A DNA stretch of 64,000 nucleotides from Limosilactobacillus difficilis (GCF_947387495.1 NZ_CANDNU010000002.1:1-64000); one strand, 5' to 3'. Positions 18,122 to 29,871 are shown, numbered from the stretch's first letter. The notes: a model not told the origin generated them from the letters alone. Translations and numbers: made by a program.

Positions 18122-19024
18122 TTACATTTCTTCGATCCGCTTAATCCGATCTTCTAGTGGCGGGTGAGTATCGAAAAGGTGAGCAAACCAGCGCTTGTGC
18201 TTCGCATTCTTTTCCGGATCCGTGATGTAGAGTGCCGAGCTGTTCGGGTCGGCCTGTTTCATCGGTTGGACGTTCTCCAGTTTCCGCAAAGCCGCGATCA
18301 TCCCCTGGGGATTGCGCGTCAATTCCACGGAACCAGCGTCCGCCAGGTATTCCCGGTTGCGTGACAGAACCATCTGGGCGATGGAAGCGGCCAGTGGCGC
18401 CAGGATAACTAACAGGATCGAACCGAAGATCGCCAGAACACCAATTTCGGAGTCCTCATCATCGTCGCGACTGCGGCCACCGCCCAGCCACCAAAAGTTG
18501 CCGGCAAAGTTGACCAGCGCCGTAATGGCCGCCGAGAGGGCCAGGGCAATCGTCTGTAGGCGAATGTCATAATTCCGGACGTGACTCATCTCGTGACCCA
18601 TGACCGCTTCCAACTCCTCCCGGTTCATCAGTTGGAGCAAGCCTGTCGTGGCCGCTACCGCCGCGTGTTGGGGGTCGTTGCCAGTCGCAAAGGCGTTCGG
18701 GCTCGGGTCATCGATGATGAAGACCCGCGGCATCGGCACGGAAGCCACCATCGCCATGTCTTCGACGACGTGCCACAGCTGGGGTGCTTCCGTAGCCGAA
18801 TGAATCTCGCGAGCATGGTTCATATTCATCACGACCTCAGTCGACCGCCCAACCATTACCGAGATGTAAATCAACGCGATCACTGCTGCAATAAAAATCC
18901 CGAAAACGGCTGAACCATTAAACCAATAGCCCAGAGCCGCCCCGACCAACGCCACCAGGAGAAAGAAGGCCGCCATCACTAAGCTGGTCTTTCGTTTATT
19001 TCTCGCAATTTGTTGATATAGCAT
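18122..19024 (-). CDS. htpX: Membrane zinc metalloprotease HtpX
   Basis: A 300-residue membrane protease for quality control of membrane proteins. Two N-terminal membrane segments (about 13-32 and 38-58), zinc motif HEMSH at 144-148, two further membrane segments (about 160-180 and 196-215) and the downstream Glu in [15 protein letters not shown]. It lies one base after lemA, the common lemA-htpX pair of lactic acid bacteria. Confidence 0.96.
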   Translation of the reverse strand: MLYQQIARNKRKTSLVMAAFFLLVALVGAALGYWFNGSAVFGIFIAAVIALIYISVMVGRSTEVVMNMNHAREIHSATEAPQLWHVVEDMAMVASVPMPRVFIIDDPSPNAFATGNDPQHAAVAATTGLLQLMNREELEAVMGHEMSHVRNYDIRLQTIALALSAAITALVNFAGNFWWLGGGRSRDDDEDSEIGVLAIFGSILLVILAPLAASIAQMVLSRNREYLADAGSVELTRNPQGMIAALRKLENVQPMKQADPNSSALYITDPEKNAKHKRWFAHLFDTHPPLEDRIKRIEEM

Positions 19025-19025
19025 T

Positions 19026-19607
19026 TTACTTCACATCACTAAAGGAAACCTTTGGCGCCTGCTTGGCTGCTTCTGGTGCCTTCAAGAAGTCGATCTTCGT
19101 AAAGTGGCCCAGGCCCGCGATCAAGTTAGCCGGGAAGGTTTGGATCTTAGCGTTGTAGTTAGCAGCCGTGCTGTTGTATAACTGACGCGAATAAGAAATC
19201 TTATTTTCGGTGTTACTCAGTTCTTCCATCAGCTGGCTATACTCAGTGCTGGCCTTCAGGTCTGGATAATTCTCAGAAACCGCAATCAACGACTGGAGCG
19301 CCCCCGTCAATTGGTTGGCAACCGCCATCTTTTGCTGGTGGTCATCTGCCGGAACATGACTCAGTTCTGCCCGGAGCGACGTCACCTTGGACAAGGTATC
19401 GGCTTCGTGTTTGCTGTAACCCTTAACCGTCTCAACAAGGTTCGGGATCAAGTCGTTGCGCCGTTGCAACTGGACGTCAATCTGACTCCATGATTCTTGA
19501 ACGTGAGTCCGCTGGTTGACGAGGTTGTTGTAAATCAGAATTCCCCACGCAATCAGCAAGACAATGACTACTAAAATAATAATCGTCGTCGTATTCAATT
19601 CGTTCAC
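19026..19607 (-). CDS. lemA: LemA family membrane protein
   Basis: A 193-residue protein with one N-terminal membrane segment ([20 protein letters not shown]) and a long helical domain with [26 protein letters not shown], typical of LemA. Biochemical function is unknown. The constant pairing with htpX suggests a role near membrane proteolysis. A good ribosome binding site (AAAGGAG) precedes the start. Confidence 0.94.
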   Translation of the reverse strand: MNELNTTTIIILVVIVLLIAWGILIYNNLVNQRTHVQESWSQIDVQLQRRNDLIPNLVETVKGYSKHEADTLSKVTSLRAELSHVPADDHQQKMAVANQLTGALQSLIAVSENYPDLKASTEYSQLMEELSNTENKISYSRQLYNSTAANYNAKIQTFPANLIAGLGHFTKIDFLKAPEAAKQAPKVSFSDVK

Positions 19608-19795
19608 TCCTTTAATTTAGTACTCACAATTTTACCAGCTTTACCCGGCAAAAGATACTAATGTGATAGTAAACAATAAACGTTGATGGGCCAGAACTGA
19701 CGCCCCCCTAAGCGCGGAAGTCACCAGCGTATAACTTCCCCGATCAAAGCAAACTCGTGTACAATAAGCTTATTAAGTCCAGAGGAGGATTTTTT

Positions 19796-20266
19796 ATGAA
19801 TATTCTATTTGTCTGCCTTGGTAATATCTGTCGCTCCGCGATGGCCGAAACCATGTTTAAGCAGATGGTGCAAGACGCTGGCCTGAGCGACCAGATTAGC
19901 GTCGATTCCGCTGGTACCAGCGATGAGGAGCATGGGCACCCAATGCACCCCGGTGCGCGGCGCGAGCTCAAAAAGCACGGCATGGACGGACGGGGTCATC
20001 ACGCCCGGCAAATTAACCGCGAGGATTTCGCAACGGCAGATTTGATCGTTGGCATGGACGACATGAACATGCAAGACCTTAAGATGATGGCTCCTGCAGA
20101 TTCCCACGCTAAGATTTACGCCATCTTTGACCTGCTGCCCGACCTGAAGGGCCAGGCAATTCCTGACCCGTGGTACACCCACCGTTTTGGCGACACTTAC
20201 GAAAGCCTAGCGACGGCCCTCCCATCGTGGCTGGATAAGTGCAAAGAAGATTTAAATAATAAATAA
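19796..20266 (+). CDS. Low-molecular-weight protein-tyrosine phosphatase
   Basis: A 156-residue cytoplasmic phosphatase. The CX5R loop CLGNICRS (C7, R13) is at the N-terminus and the general-acid Asp lies in DPWYTHRF near the end, both as in LMW-PTPs; arsenate reductases share the fold but the DPWY motif favours phosphatase. Start ATG 19796 has GAGGAGG; in-frame codons upstream are not preceded by such a site. It could reverse tyrosine phosphorylation in polysaccharide control, but no such genes are adjacent. Confidence 0.92.
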   Translation: MNILFVCLGNICRSAMAETMFKQMVQDAGLSDQISVDSAGTSDEEHGHPMHPGARRELKKHGMDGRGHHARQINREDFATADLIVGMDDMNMQDLKMMAPADSHAKIYAIFDLLPDLKGQAIPDPWYTHRFGDTYESLATALPSWLDKCKEDLNNK

Positions 20267-20467
20267 ATCACCTGTGTCCGATTTGTCTCCTACGGCAGAC
20301 CGGGCTTTTAATTTTTAAGTGAAAATCAACACCAGCTAAGCAATCACAACTTTCAGCAACCAATAAGATAATTATCCACGTGCTTTTCTCAAAATGAGTT
20401 AATTATTAGAAAGCGATGATAGAATCATAATAATTTCTAACTAAGAGAGAAAGGGACGTGATCAAAT

Positions 20468-21304
20468 ATGGATATTGCAACTCTTACTAACGTCAAATCC
20501 GGCAAAATCCGTGATCTGATTCGAAATGGTCAAATAACAAGCCCGACCGCCGGAATGGCAACCGGATACGCACAAGCTAACCTGGTCATCCTGCCTCGCC
20601 GTTGGGCCTGTGACTTCATTTTGTGGGCACGGTTCAATTCTGCCGCCTGCCCTCTCTTAGAAGTGATCGCCGGCAAACCGTTTACCAAACAAATGGCGGC
20701 CGGTGCTAATATTTGCACGGACATCCCCAAATATCGCTTATACCGTTATGGCAAATACGTTGAAGAGGTCAGCGATGTCCAAAAGTACTGGACAAACGAC
20801 TCCGTGGCTTTTTTGATTGGGTGTTCTTTTTCATTTGAAGAAGCTTTGATCAAAGCCGGTATCGAAGTTCGCCACATCACTGAGCATTGCAACGTTCCGA
20901 TGTTTAAGACCAACCTGATGACCCACCCGGTTGGTCGCTTTCGGGGGCCAATGGTGGTTTCGATGCGGCCGATGACCCCAGCAAAAGCTCAGTTAGCCAA
21001 AAAAATTACGGCCGCCATGCCGAATGTCCATGGTGCACCCATTCAAATTGGCAATCCGCAGGCGATCGGCATTAACGACCTGATGCACCCCGATTATGGC
21101 GACGCAGTAACCATTAAAGCGGGGGAAATCCCGGTCTTCTGGCCTTGTGGTGTTACCCCACAAGCCGCAATTGGAAATGCCCAGTTACCACTCGTCATCA
21201 CTCACGCTCCCGGTCATATGTTCATTACTGACATCAAGAACTCAGATCTCAATGCCTACCTCAACATTCACCGGCCAGCATTGCCAAAACTGGCATTCAG
21301 TTGA
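20468..21304 (+). CDS. DUF1445/YcsI family protein (putative hydro-lyase, D-glutamate cyclase-like)
   Basis: A 278-residue protein of the DUF1445 family (YcsI), often named putative hydro-lyase; part of the family relates to mammalian D-glutamate cyclase. Recognisable segments are GYAQANLVILP, CDFILWARFN, FLIGCSFSFEEAL and FWPCGVTPQ. No other pathway gene is adjacent, so the substrate is unknown. A purine-rich ribosome binding site (GAAAGGG) precedes ATG. Confidence 0.82.
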   Translation: MDIATLTNVKSGKIRDLIRNGQITSPTAGMATGYAQANLVILPRRWACDFILWARFNSAACPLLEVIAGKPFTKQMAAGANICTDIPKYRLYRYGKYVEEVSDVQKYWTNDSVAFLIGCSFSFEEALIKAGIEVRHITEHCNVPMFKTNLMTHPVGRFRGPMVVSMRPMTPAKAQLAKKITAAMPNVHGAPIQIGNPQAIGINDLMHPDYGDAVTIKAGEIPVFWPCGVTPQAAIGNAQLPLVITHAPGHMFITDIKNSDLNAYLNIHRPALPKLAFS

Positions 21305-21317
21305 CATCCTATTGGAA

Positions 21318-21419
21318 AAGCCCCCGAACTTAGCTGCGACAGCTAGGCTCTGGGGCCTGTTCGATCCACATATAAATAAATGGGACTGAAGATCTTACTC
21401 CAGCCCCGTTTTCATTTAA
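21318..21419. terminator. Convergent terminators between DUF1445 gene and sortase
   Basis: Two hairpins fill the gap: GCCCCCGAACTTAGCTG / CAGCTAGGCTCTGGGGC (about 21326-21356), and GGGACTG...CCAGCCCC followed by GTTTTCATTT (about 21381-21415). The second can also serve the minus-strand sortase gene. Confidence 0.65.
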
Positions 21420-22111
21420 CGTCCGTTCGTGTATTTACTGCTGAAGGCTTTCTGCGCCTTCTGCGGTGCCGAATTAAACGGCTCCGACTTCACAAACCGC
21501 CCGCGAATCAGCAATCGCCGGGCCCCCGTTGCGTCACAAGTGATCATCGTGATAATCGGCTGCTTAGTGTCATTGACCACGTTGACCTGGGTCGCCGCAA
21601 TAAAGGTCCGTTTATAAATCTTGTACTCGTAAACCCGCTTCAAGTCCGTCAAATAAACCATCTGCCCAACCTTGGCATGGTAATACAGAGGAGAGAACAA
21701 AATTTTGCTCCCATGAGCCATGTTGTGACCGGCCAGCGCGTAGTTTCCCTGGCCCATCTTCATGCCAGGGCGCATCGTTCCGGCCGCCAGGGCCAAGGTT
21801 GTGTTATCAACCCCTTTGGCAATCGGAATCGTCATGTTAATGTCTGGTACTGAAACCTCACCGATCACGTGAATTTGCTGCCGATTTGCCCGGGCCTGGG
21901 CCGCCGACTGAAGGTTAAGGTCTTTGACGTCGCTGAAATTATAGGTTGCTTTTTTCTTGTTATTTTGCGCAATCGACTGCTTGCTTACCTTGGGTTGGTA
22001 GCTCGCCACCAGATGTTCTTTAATCGGCTGGTTAAAGATCAGGACAAGCCCCACCACCAGTAAAATTGCCATCAGGATCCAGCGGAGCCATGGTCGTCTT
22101 TTTTTCATCAT
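21416..22111 (-). CDS. srtA: Class A sortase
   Basis: A 231-residue membrane-anchored transpeptidase that cleaves LPXTG proteins and links them to the cell wall. A basic N-terminus and one membrane segment (LRWILMAILLVVGLVLIF) precede the sortase barrel. Catalytic His is in LAGHNMAH, Cys in TMITCD and Arg in RRLLIRGRF. It is a single gene; the LPQTG adhesin at 52.8-55.5 kb is a likely client. Two adjacent ATG codons (22111, 22108) follow GAGGAG; either could be the start. Confidence 0.93.
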   Translation of the reverse strand: MMKKRRPWLRWILMAILLVVGLVLIFNQPIKEHLVASYQPKVSKQSIAQNNKKKATYNFSDVKDLNLQSAAQARANRQQIHVIGEVSVPDINMTIPIAKGVDNTTLALAAGTMRPGMKMGQGNYALAGHNMAHGSKILFSPLYYHAKVGQMVYLTDLKRVYEYKIYKRTFIAATQVNVVNDTKQPIITMITCDATGARRLLIRGRFVKSEPFNSAPQKAQKAFSSKYTNGR

Positions 22112-22157
22112 TCTTCTCCTCAAATTGTTAATCAGCTATCAGTATACTCGCACCAAA

Positions 22158-22186
22158 AGAAAAAAGCGATGCCGAAGCACCGCTTG
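22158..22186 (-). terminator. Terminator after rpmE2
   Basis: Minus strand AAGCGGTGC-TTCG-GCATCGCTT followed by TTTTTCTT: a 9-bp stem with one wobble, capped by a UUCG loop and trailed by a T-run. Confidence 0.9.
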
Positions 22187-22193
22187 ATTAGCC

Positions 22194-22439
22194 TTACTTG
22201 AGGCCGTATTTCTTGTTGAATTTGTCCACCGCACCATCGGCCTTGTTGAACTTTTGTTTGCCGGTGTAGAACGGGTGTGAGTCTGAGGTAACTTCAACCC
22301 GGATCAGCGGGTATTCGTTACCATCTTCCCACTTCGTCGTTTCCTTTGAAGTGGCGGTTGAACCGGAAATGAACTTGTAACCAGTAGCTGAATCTTCAAA
22401 CACTACCAGGTGGTAATCTGGATGAATTCCTTGCTTCAT
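22194..22439 (-). CDS. rpmE2: 50S ribosomal protein L31 type B
   Basis: An 81-residue ribosomal protein. It starts [10 protein letters not shown] and contains [13 protein letters not shown]. It has no cysteines, so it is the zinc-free (C-minus) L31 paralogue, used in other bacteria to replace the zinc form under zinc limitation. Whether a zinc form exists elsewhere cannot be seen. Start ATG has AAAGGAG upstream; a longer frame lacks support. Confidence 0.96.
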   Translation of the reverse strand: MKQGIHPDYHLVVFEDSATGYKFISGSTATSKETTKWEDGNEYPLIRVEVTSDSHPFYTGKQKFNKADGAVDKFNKKYGLK

Positions 22440-22540
22440 AATTATTTCTCCTTTGCCATGAATCATTGCCTGAAACATAGTTCTTCTTCGTTTTGTCAAC
22501 TTTTGCATAATAGCATAATTCCTGCCATCATGCAAGCACC

Positions 22541-23821
22541 TTAGTGCAGATCAACCTTCGCATCCTCATCGAGAATGGAAACGTCAGCATTTAACCGGTT
22601 GAGTTTCCACACGATCCGGTCGTAGCCTCGCAGGATGTTGCTGGCGTGATGAATCACCGTCGTGCCGTGAGCCATCAAAGCCGCAATCATCAGGGCAGCC
22701 CCCGCCCGAATTTCACCGGCCTCGACATCGGCCCCGTGAAGGTCCGGCGAATGGTCAATCGTGATAAGGCCATTATTGGCGCTGATCCGCACCCCCATCT
22801 TTTGCAACTGAGGGATGTGGCCGACCCGCTTAGGATAAATGGTATCTTGCACGGTACTGTGGCCCTCCGCCTTGGCCATCAGCGGTGTCAAGGGTTGCTG
22901 CAAGTCAGTCGCAAAGCCTGGATAAGGACTAGTCTTGACCTTTACCCCGTGCAACTGGTCCGACTTCGGTACGTAAATCTTATCACTGTCAATCTGAAGC
23001 TTGACCCCCATCTCAATCATCTTGCTGGTGTAAGCCTCAAGGTGTTCAGGAATCACGTTATTGAGCATCACCCCATCGCCCATGGCTGCTGCCAGCGAGA
23101 GGTAAGTCCCGGTTTCAATTCGGTCCGCAATCACAGTATGGGTATTCATCGACTGAAGAGTGTCGACCCCAGTAATCCGGATCTGCGTCGTCCCGGTTCC
23201 CCGAATTTCAGCTCCCATGTTGTTCAAAAAGGTCGCGAGGTCGATAATTTCTGGCTCCCGCGCGGCATTTTCGATAATCGTCGTTCCCTTTGCCCGAACG
23301 GCGGCCAAAATTGCGTTAATCGTCGCACCGACGGAAACTACATCTAAAAAGATATGGCTGCCGTGCAAGCCGTCAGGCGCTTCCAGGTGCACGGTTCCGT
23401 TATTTTCCGAAACCGTCGCGCCAAGACACTTAAAGGCTTTTAAATGCTGGTCAATTGGCCGTGGTCCGATGTTGTCCCCACCGGGAAAAGTCAGTGTTGC
23501 CCGGTGAAAACGTCCCAGTAAGGCCCCCATAAAGTAGTACGAAGCCCGCAAACTTTTAATCGCCTTACTTGGCAATTCCGCTTCCACGATCTGGGTCGGG
23601 TCAATATCCAAAACCCCGTGACTAAAAGATGATTTCACATTCATCGACTGTAGAATAATCATCAGGTTGTGGACGTCCAATATGTCAGGAACGGTGTCAA
23701 AACGAACCGGAGTATCTGCCAGGATTGCCGCCGGAATTAGCGCCACTGTCGAATTTTTAGCGCCCCCAATAGTTACTTCACCGCTTAAACGGTTTCCCCC
23801 TTTAATGATCATCTTTTTCAT
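22541..23821 (-). CDS. murA: UDP-GlcNAc 1-carboxyvinyltransferase with Asp at the fosfomycin site
   Basis: A 426-residue enzyme for the first committed step of peptidoglycan synthesis, transferring enolpyruvate from PEP to UDP-GlcNAc. K22-N23 (GGAKNS), the Arg of GPRPID, the Asp of GFATDLQQP and the RGYDRI segment are all conserved. The active-site loop reads PGGDNIGP: residue 116, equivalent to E. coli Cys115, is Asp (codon GAC). In other bacteria this change keeps activity but blocks fosfomycin attachment. Bacilli often have two MurA paralogues; which one this is cannot be told here. Confidence 0.95.
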   Translation of the reverse strand: MKKMIIKGGNRLSGEVTIGGAKNSTVALIPAAILADTPVRFDTVPDILDVHNLMIILQSMNVKSSFSHGVLDIDPTQIVEAELPSKAIKSLRASYYFMGALLGRFHRATLTFPGGDNIGPRPIDQHLKAFKCLGATVSENNGTVHLEAPDGLHGSHIFLDVVSVGATINAILAAVRAKGTTIIENAAREPEIIDLATFLNNMGAEIRGTGTTQIRITGVDTLQSMNTHTVIADRIETGTYLSLAAAMGDGVMLNNVIPEHLEAYTSKMIEMGVKLQIDSDKIYVPKSDQLHGVKVKTSPYPGFATDLQQPLTPLMAKAEGHSTVQDTIYPKRVGHIPQLQKMGVRISANNGLITIDHSPDLHGADVEAGEIRAGAALMIAALMAHGTTVIHHASNILRGYDRIVWKLNRLNADVSILDEDAKVDLH

Positions 23822-23942
23822 CGCTCAACGTCCTCGTTTCAAAATAATCTTTCACGTTACTGCGAAAAACAGTCAATAATTATGATAATTAACTTCAAAG
23901 CTAATTACAACCGTCTTCAGTAAATCGTTTCGCAAACTTTGA

Positions 23943-25658
<1,716 letters not shown>

Positions 25659-25665
25659 TTGGAAA

Positions 25666-25694
25666 ATAGTACAAGCCGGAGGAGAATTAGTCAA
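25666..25694 (-). promoter_or_regulatory. pyrG promoter
   Basis: Minus strand TTGACT, 17 bases, TACTAT; the GGGC start follows after seven bases. It lies just after the rpoE stop. Confidence 0.8.
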
Positions 25695-25719
25695 CCCCCT
25701 TCAGTACTTATCAATTTTT

Positions 25720-26283
25720 TTATTCTTCGTCACCATCACCAAGACTGTCATCGTCGGCATCATTATGCAACTCAGTCAGCTGGTCTTCCAGGTTGTCGTC
25801 ACCCAGGTCGCTATCGTCGTCTGGATTGTCTTCGTCATAATCGTCGTCCGAATCAGAATCAGTGTCAGCGTCGTCCAGGTCGTCATCCTCAGGGTCGTCG
25901 TTGTCATAATCGATCACGTCGTCATCATCATCGGTCCCGGCCAGGAAGGCGTTAACCTTGCGCCGCTTCTTCTTTGGCCGTTCTTCGTCGTCCTCGTCGT
26001 TATCGCCGACAGTGGCTTCGTCAATTGATTCGTATGGGTACCATGAACGAAGGCCCCAGGTGTTGTCACCAAGGGAAATGAAGCTGCCGTCGATATTCAA
26101 GTCAGTGTAGAATTGTGACAAACGCTCACGAATTTCTTCGTCACTCTTGCCCAGGTATTGTTGAATTTCGTTTGTCAAGTCGACAAAAGCCATCGCCTTA
26201 CCGTGCTCGTTGAGAATAGCATGAGCCACCTCGACCATTGACAGCTCTGACTTATCCTGGCCATCAAATACCTTCAAATCCAA
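25720..26283 (-). CDS. rpoE: RNA polymerase delta subunit
   Basis: A protein of about 187 residues. The N-terminal HARE-HTH domain ([20 protein letters not shown]) is followed by a long, almost purely acidic tail (Asp/Glu-rich, about residues 115-187). Delta binds core RNA polymerase, promotes release of nucleic acids and helps respond to NTP level. I choose TTG 26283 because GAAGGGATGTG, a strong anti-16S match, ends seven bases before it; the ATG four codons upstream overlaps that site. Confidence 0.93.
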   Translation of the reverse strand: MDLKVFDGQDKSELSMVEVAHAILNEHGKAMAFVDLTNEIQQYLGKSDEEIRERLSQFYTDLNIDGSFISLGDNTWGLRSWYPYESIDEATVGDNDEDDEERPKKKRRKVNAFLAGTDDDDDVIDYDNDDPEDDDLDDADTDSDSDDDYDEDNPDDDSDLGDDNLEDQLTELHNDADDDSLGDGDEE

Positions 26284-26318
26284 ACTGGTGCACATCCCTT
26301 CGAAAAAGTCTAAACTTT

Positions 26319-26347
26319 ATAATACAATATCAAACATTGAATTGCAA
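26319..26347 (-). promoter_or_regulatory. rpoE promoter
   Basis: Minus strand TTGCAA, 17 bases, TATTAT, overlapping the 3' end of the DUF1934 gene and about 35 bases before the rpoE start. Confidence 0.65.
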
Positions 26348-26755
26348 TCTCAACTGGTATTCACCAACCATCATCCCCTGCGAATGCAGCTGGTAGTGGA
26401 TCTTAACTTGCCCAGAATGGTCCGCCCAATCGACTTCTTTTTGCAGTTCCTTCGTGACTACACGGAGGTCAATATCACCGTACTGGGTGTGATAGCGGCT
26501 CGCCGTCGCCTGCGTTTGGTCAAACAAAAAATCAGTCTCCGGCACGCCCTGGCGGCTGAGACGGACGGTATCGGTTAGCAACTTAAATTGAACCGGTGTG
26601 GCCACACCATGCTGGTGTTCTGTGTAGCGCAGATAATGCTGATGATCGTTAAAGGCAACCAGCTGACCGGCTTCGTCAAAGTGAAAACTTTGGGACTGAC
26701 CATCCTGATTAATGGTCGTCGTCAAATGAACTTGAACTGGTGTAATTTCTTTCAT
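26330..26755 (-). CDS. DUF1934 family protein (YwiB-like beta-barrel)
   Basis: A 141-residue protein matching the YwiB/DUF1934 family by size, its KEITPVQVHLTTTINQDGQ start and its beta-strand-rich pattern with YGDIDLRVVT and IHYQLHSQG. The family has a calycin-like barrel fold and no assigned function. It lies upstream of rpoE, as ywiB is close to rpoE (ywjF-pyrG region) in relatives. Confidence 0.8.
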   Translation of the reverse strand: MKEITPVQVHLTTTINQDGQSQSFHFDEAGQLVAFNDHQHYLRYTEHQHGVATPVQFKLLTDTVRLSRQGVPETDFLFDQTQATASRYHTQYGDIDLRVVTKELQKEVDWADHSGQVKIHYQLHSQGMMVGEYQLRLQFNV

Positions 26756-26883
26756 AAGTTAATCCTCCGAACCCACATTATAGCGGCTCGCCAGCGAAAA
26801 TGCAGTAACTTTGTCCCGAGCCGTCAGAATCATTATAATCCTTGCTATAATATAAGAAATTAGTCAGCAAAGTGAGGTTTACT

Positions 26884-28257
26884 ATGAGTTTTTCAGATGA
26901 ACGTCTCCAGCGTGAAAAGGTCTTTCGCGACCCAATCCACGGTACCATTACGGTTGACAACCAGATTATTCTCGACCTGATCGACACTCCTGAGTTTCAG
27001 CGCCTGCGTCGGGTCAAACAGCTCGGCACCACCTCACTTGTCTTTCATGGAGCCGAACACTCACGCTTCGGTCACTGTCTCGGCGTCTACGAAATTGCTA
27101 GGCGGATGTGCAACCACTTCCAGCGCAACTATCCGTCTCAGCAGCCGGGCGACGGCCGCTGGGACGATCGAGAACGGCCGATTGCCCTCTGCGCGGCCCT
27201 CTTGCATGACCTCGGCCATGGTCCTTTTTCGCACACCTTCGAGCACATTTTCAAGACAAATCATGAGGCAATCACCCGGCAGCTGATTACCAGTCCCCAA
27301 ACCAACGTCAACCGTATTCTGCGCCGTTGCGGAGCCGACTTTCCGCAAAAGGTTGCCAGCGTGATCGACCACACCTATCCCAACCAGCAAGTCGTTCAGA
27401 TGATTTCGAGCCAGGTGGACGCCGACCGGATGGACTATCTGCAACGTGACGCCTACTATACCGGAACCAATTACGGCAAGTTCGACCTGGACCGTGTCCT
27501 CCGGGTGATGCAACCGACAAAAGACGGAATCTCATTCTCCATGTCAGGAATGCACGCCGTCGAAGACTATATTATCTCCCGGCTGCAGATGTATCTGCAA
27601 GTCTACTTCCATCCCGTTACTCGCTCACTGGAGGTAATCCTTGACCATCTCTTGATGCGGGCTAAATACCTCTACCAGCACCCCCGAATGGCAGAACCTG
27701 AATTTACGCCCCGCTTACTGATGCCCTTTTTCAGCGGCCACTTCAGTCTCAACGACTACCTGGCACTCGACGACGGCAGCCTGACGACCTACTTCACCCA
27801 CTGGAAAGGGGCCCACGATGATATCTTGCGTGATTTAGCCCACCGTTTCCTGGACCGGCGGCCCTTCAAGTCGGTAGAATACGATGCCCAGACCGCGAAA
27901 CTACTGCCACGTTTGCGAGATCTCACCACCCGGGCGGGTTTTGACAGCAACTACTTCACTGCCGTCAACTCCAGTTACAAGCTCCCTTACGACACCTACC
28001 ATCCCCAAGCCTCCGAGCCGCAAACCCAGATCGAGCTCCGCCAGCCCGATGGTTCGCAGGTTGAGCTCTCCCAAGTCAGTACCCTGGTTGCCAGTGTTTC
28101 CGGCAAAGAGGCTGGTGACCAGCGTTTCTTCTTCCCGCGCGAGATGTTGAGTCAGGAGGGTGATGAGCTCTTCCAACCACTCTATGATGAATTCCAATCT
28201 TATCTCAAAAATAATCACTTAGTCGACCCCCGAAAGGAAAAACATCATGACAATTAA
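26884..28257 (+). CDS. HD-domain phosphohydrolase (YwfO/dGTPase-like)
   Basis: A 457-residue protein. Metal-binding residues of an HD domain are visible: H64 in SRFGHCLGV, H108-D109 in ALLHDLGHGPFSH and D in SQVDADRMDYL. This pattern fits dGTP triphosphohydrolase-like proteins (YwfO group), which hydrolyse nucleotides; the substrate is inferred from the family only. Start ATG 26884 has GTGAGG upstream. It overlaps the next gene by 11 bases, so the two are co-transcribed. Confidence 0.88.
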   Translation: MSFSDERLQREKVFRDPIHGTITVDNQIILDLIDTPEFQRLRRVKQLGTTSLVFHGAEHSRFGHCLGVYEIARRMCNHFQRNYPSQQPGDGRWDDRERPIALCAALLHDLGHGPFSHTFEHIFKTNHEAITRQLITSPQTNVNRILRRCGADFPQKVASVIDHTYPNQQVVQMISSQVDADRMDYLQRDAYYTGTNYGKFDLDRVLRVMQPTKDGISFSMSGMHAVEDYIISRLQMYLQVYFHPVTRSLEVILDHLLMRAKYLYQHPRMAEPEFTPRLLMPFFSGHFSLNDYLALDDGSLTTYFTHWKGAHDDILRDLAHRFLDRRPFKSVEYDAQTAKLLPRLRDLTTRAGFDSNYFTAVNSSYKLPYDTYHPQASEPQTQIELRQPDGSQVELSQVSTLVASVSGKEAGDQRFFFPREMLSQEGDELFQPLYDEFQSYLKNNHLVDPRKEKHHDN

Positions 28258-29068
28258 AATGATCGCAATCGATATCGACGGCACCTTAAATAACGACAAT
28301 CACCACATCACCCCGGCTGTCAAAAAAGCTATCCAGACTGCGGTCCAACAAGGGATTAAGATTGTCCTCTGTACTGGCCGCCCCATGCCTGGGGTCTGGC
28401 CCTACCTCCAGGACCTAAACCTGCAAGGCCGCGATGACCAATACGTAATCAGTTTTAACGGCGGTCTCGCTCAAACCACCAACGGCCAAATTGAAGCCCA
28501 CTACACGATTGACTTTGATGACTACCTGGATTGGGAATTATTTGCCCGCCAAGCAAACGTCCACGCCCATATGGAAACTGCCGAGGATATTTACACAGCC
28601 AACCAGGACATCAGCCGCTATAGCATCGTTGAGACTTACCTCGCCAATATGCGGCTCCATTACCGTTCAATGGACCAGATCAATGCCATGCGGAATCATA
28701 TTACCATCTGCAAGCTGATGATGCTGGGAGATAAAGAAGAATTGGACCGGGTCTATCAGCAGATTCCCGCCCGCATCCAGGAGAAGTTCCATATCCTCCG
28801 CAGTGAAGATTTCTACATCGAGTACATCAATAAGGCTGCCAGCAAGGGAAACGCACTCCGCAATCTAGGACAAAGGCTCGGGATCCAGCAAAATGAGATC
28901 ATGGCCCTGGGCAACGGCGGTAACGATCTGTCGATGATCAAATACGCTGGCCTCGGCGTCGCGATGGGTAATTCAATTCCCCAGGTACTGGACCTGGCCG
29001 ACGTCGTAACCGCGGACAATAATCACGACGGGGTTGCCGCCGCGATCAACAAATACGTTCTGAAATAG
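28247..29068 (+). CDS. Cof-type HAD hydrolase
   Basis: A 273-residue HAD-superfamily phosphatase of the Cof/YidA group. Catalytic DxDGT is present as IDIDGTLNND at the start; the motif IV Asp pair appears in ALGNGGNDLSM. Likely substrates are sugar phosphates or flavin/pyridoxal phosphates, not resolvable by sequence. The ATG lies inside the end of the HD gene, with AAAGGA upstream. Confidence 0.93.
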   Translation: MTIKMIAIDIDGTLNNDNHHITPAVKKAIQTAVQQGIKIVLCTGRPMPGVWPYLQDLNLQGRDDQYVISFNGGLAQTTNGQIEAHYTIDFDDYLDWELFARQANVHAHMETAEDIYTANQDISRYSIVETYLANMRLHYRSMDQINAMRNHITICKLMMLGDKEELDRVYQQIPARIQEKFHILRSEDFYIEYINKAASKGNALRNLGQRLGIQQNEIMALGNGGNDLSMIKYAGLGVAMGNSIPQVLDLADVVTADNNHDGVAAAINKYVLK

Positions 29069-29079
29069 TGTCCGTTGCC

Positions 29080-29122
29080 AAAACAAAAGGGACTGGAGAA
29101 AATTCCAGCCCCTTTTTTGTAT
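29080..29122 (+). terminator. Terminator after the HD-HAD operon
   Basis: AAAAGGGACTGGA / TCCAGCCCCTTTTTT: a long stem with a short loop and a T-run. Confidence 0.85.
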
Positions 29123-29166
29123 TATTAGGTGATCGTCGCAATAAGAAGCGCGCTTTGATCCCTTTT

Positions 29167-29871
29167 TTAGTCAATTTTGGTTACTGCGCCCGTCTTGCTG
29201 TTGTAGGAGTAAATTCCTACCATGTTAGCCACGGTGTTGTCGGCATTGTTGCGCCGCACTTCAAAGCGGAAGTTCTCGCCATTATCGGATTGGGTGATGA
29301 TTTGGTAATCACTGCCGGTAAAGCCCATCTTAGTGGCAAAGTCCACGACCGACTGATCAACTGGCGTCTGGTCAGTTTGCGAACTGCTGGAACTAGCACT
29401 CGTAGCGCTCGATGAATTGGCCTGGGCCGCGGTTGAATTCTGCTTCTTAGTCGACACCTGGCCACCATTCGCCGCGCCGGCTGCCCGAGCCGATAGGTTA
29501 TCCATTGCAGAGTTCAGGCGCTGATTGTTTGACTGGCGCTGACTGAGCGTTGACACGGTCTTTTGATAATCTTGCTTGTCGTAAGATTTCTGGGCCTGGA
29601 CATATTTTTGCAAGTCCACCTTCAAAGCCTTGACTTGACTGGACGGGTTGTGCACGTCGTCGAGCCGGTCAATAGCCGTCTGGAAACGCCCCTCCTTAAT
29701 CAGCTTTTGGGCTTCGCGGTAAGCTTTGGCTGACGGACTTTCGGCGGTTGCCTTACTACTGGTTGATGATGTAGAGCTGACCGCTGCTTGCTTGCCACAA
29801 GCCACGAGGGTCAGACTCGCGACGATTGCTAATCCCCCCGTCAACAAACGCCGGCTTAATTTCTTAGTCAT
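29167..29871 (-). CDS. Uncharacterised lipoprotein with TPR-like region
   Basis: A 234-residue predicted lipoprotein: signal peptide with lipobox LVAC (Cys25), then a Ser/Thr-rich spacer, a helical TPR-like stretch (AYREAQKLIKEGRFQTAIDRL and QKSYDKQDYQKTVSTL), a low-complexity Ser/Ala/Thr linker and a C-terminal beta-rich domain (NFRFEVRRNNADNT). I do not recognise a defined function. Start ATG 29871 has AAGGGGAG at good spacing; the GTG upstream overlaps that site. Confidence 0.8.
   Translation of the reverse strand: MTKKLSRRLLTGGLAIVASLTLVACGKQAAVSSTSSTSSKATAESPSAKAYREAQKLIKEGRFQTAIDRLDDVHNPSSQVKALKVDLQKYVQAQKSYDKQDYQKTVSTLSQRQSNNQRLNSAMDNLSARAAGAANGGQVSTKKQNSTAAQANSSSATSASSSSSQTDQTPVDQSVVDFATKMGFTGSDYQIITQSDNGENFRFEVRRNNADNTVANMVGIYSYNSKTGAVTKID

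Noticed and set aside
22440-22535. Extended N-terminus of L31 (113 residues)
   Set aside because: The family starts MKQGIHP; AAAGGAG sits right before that ATG.
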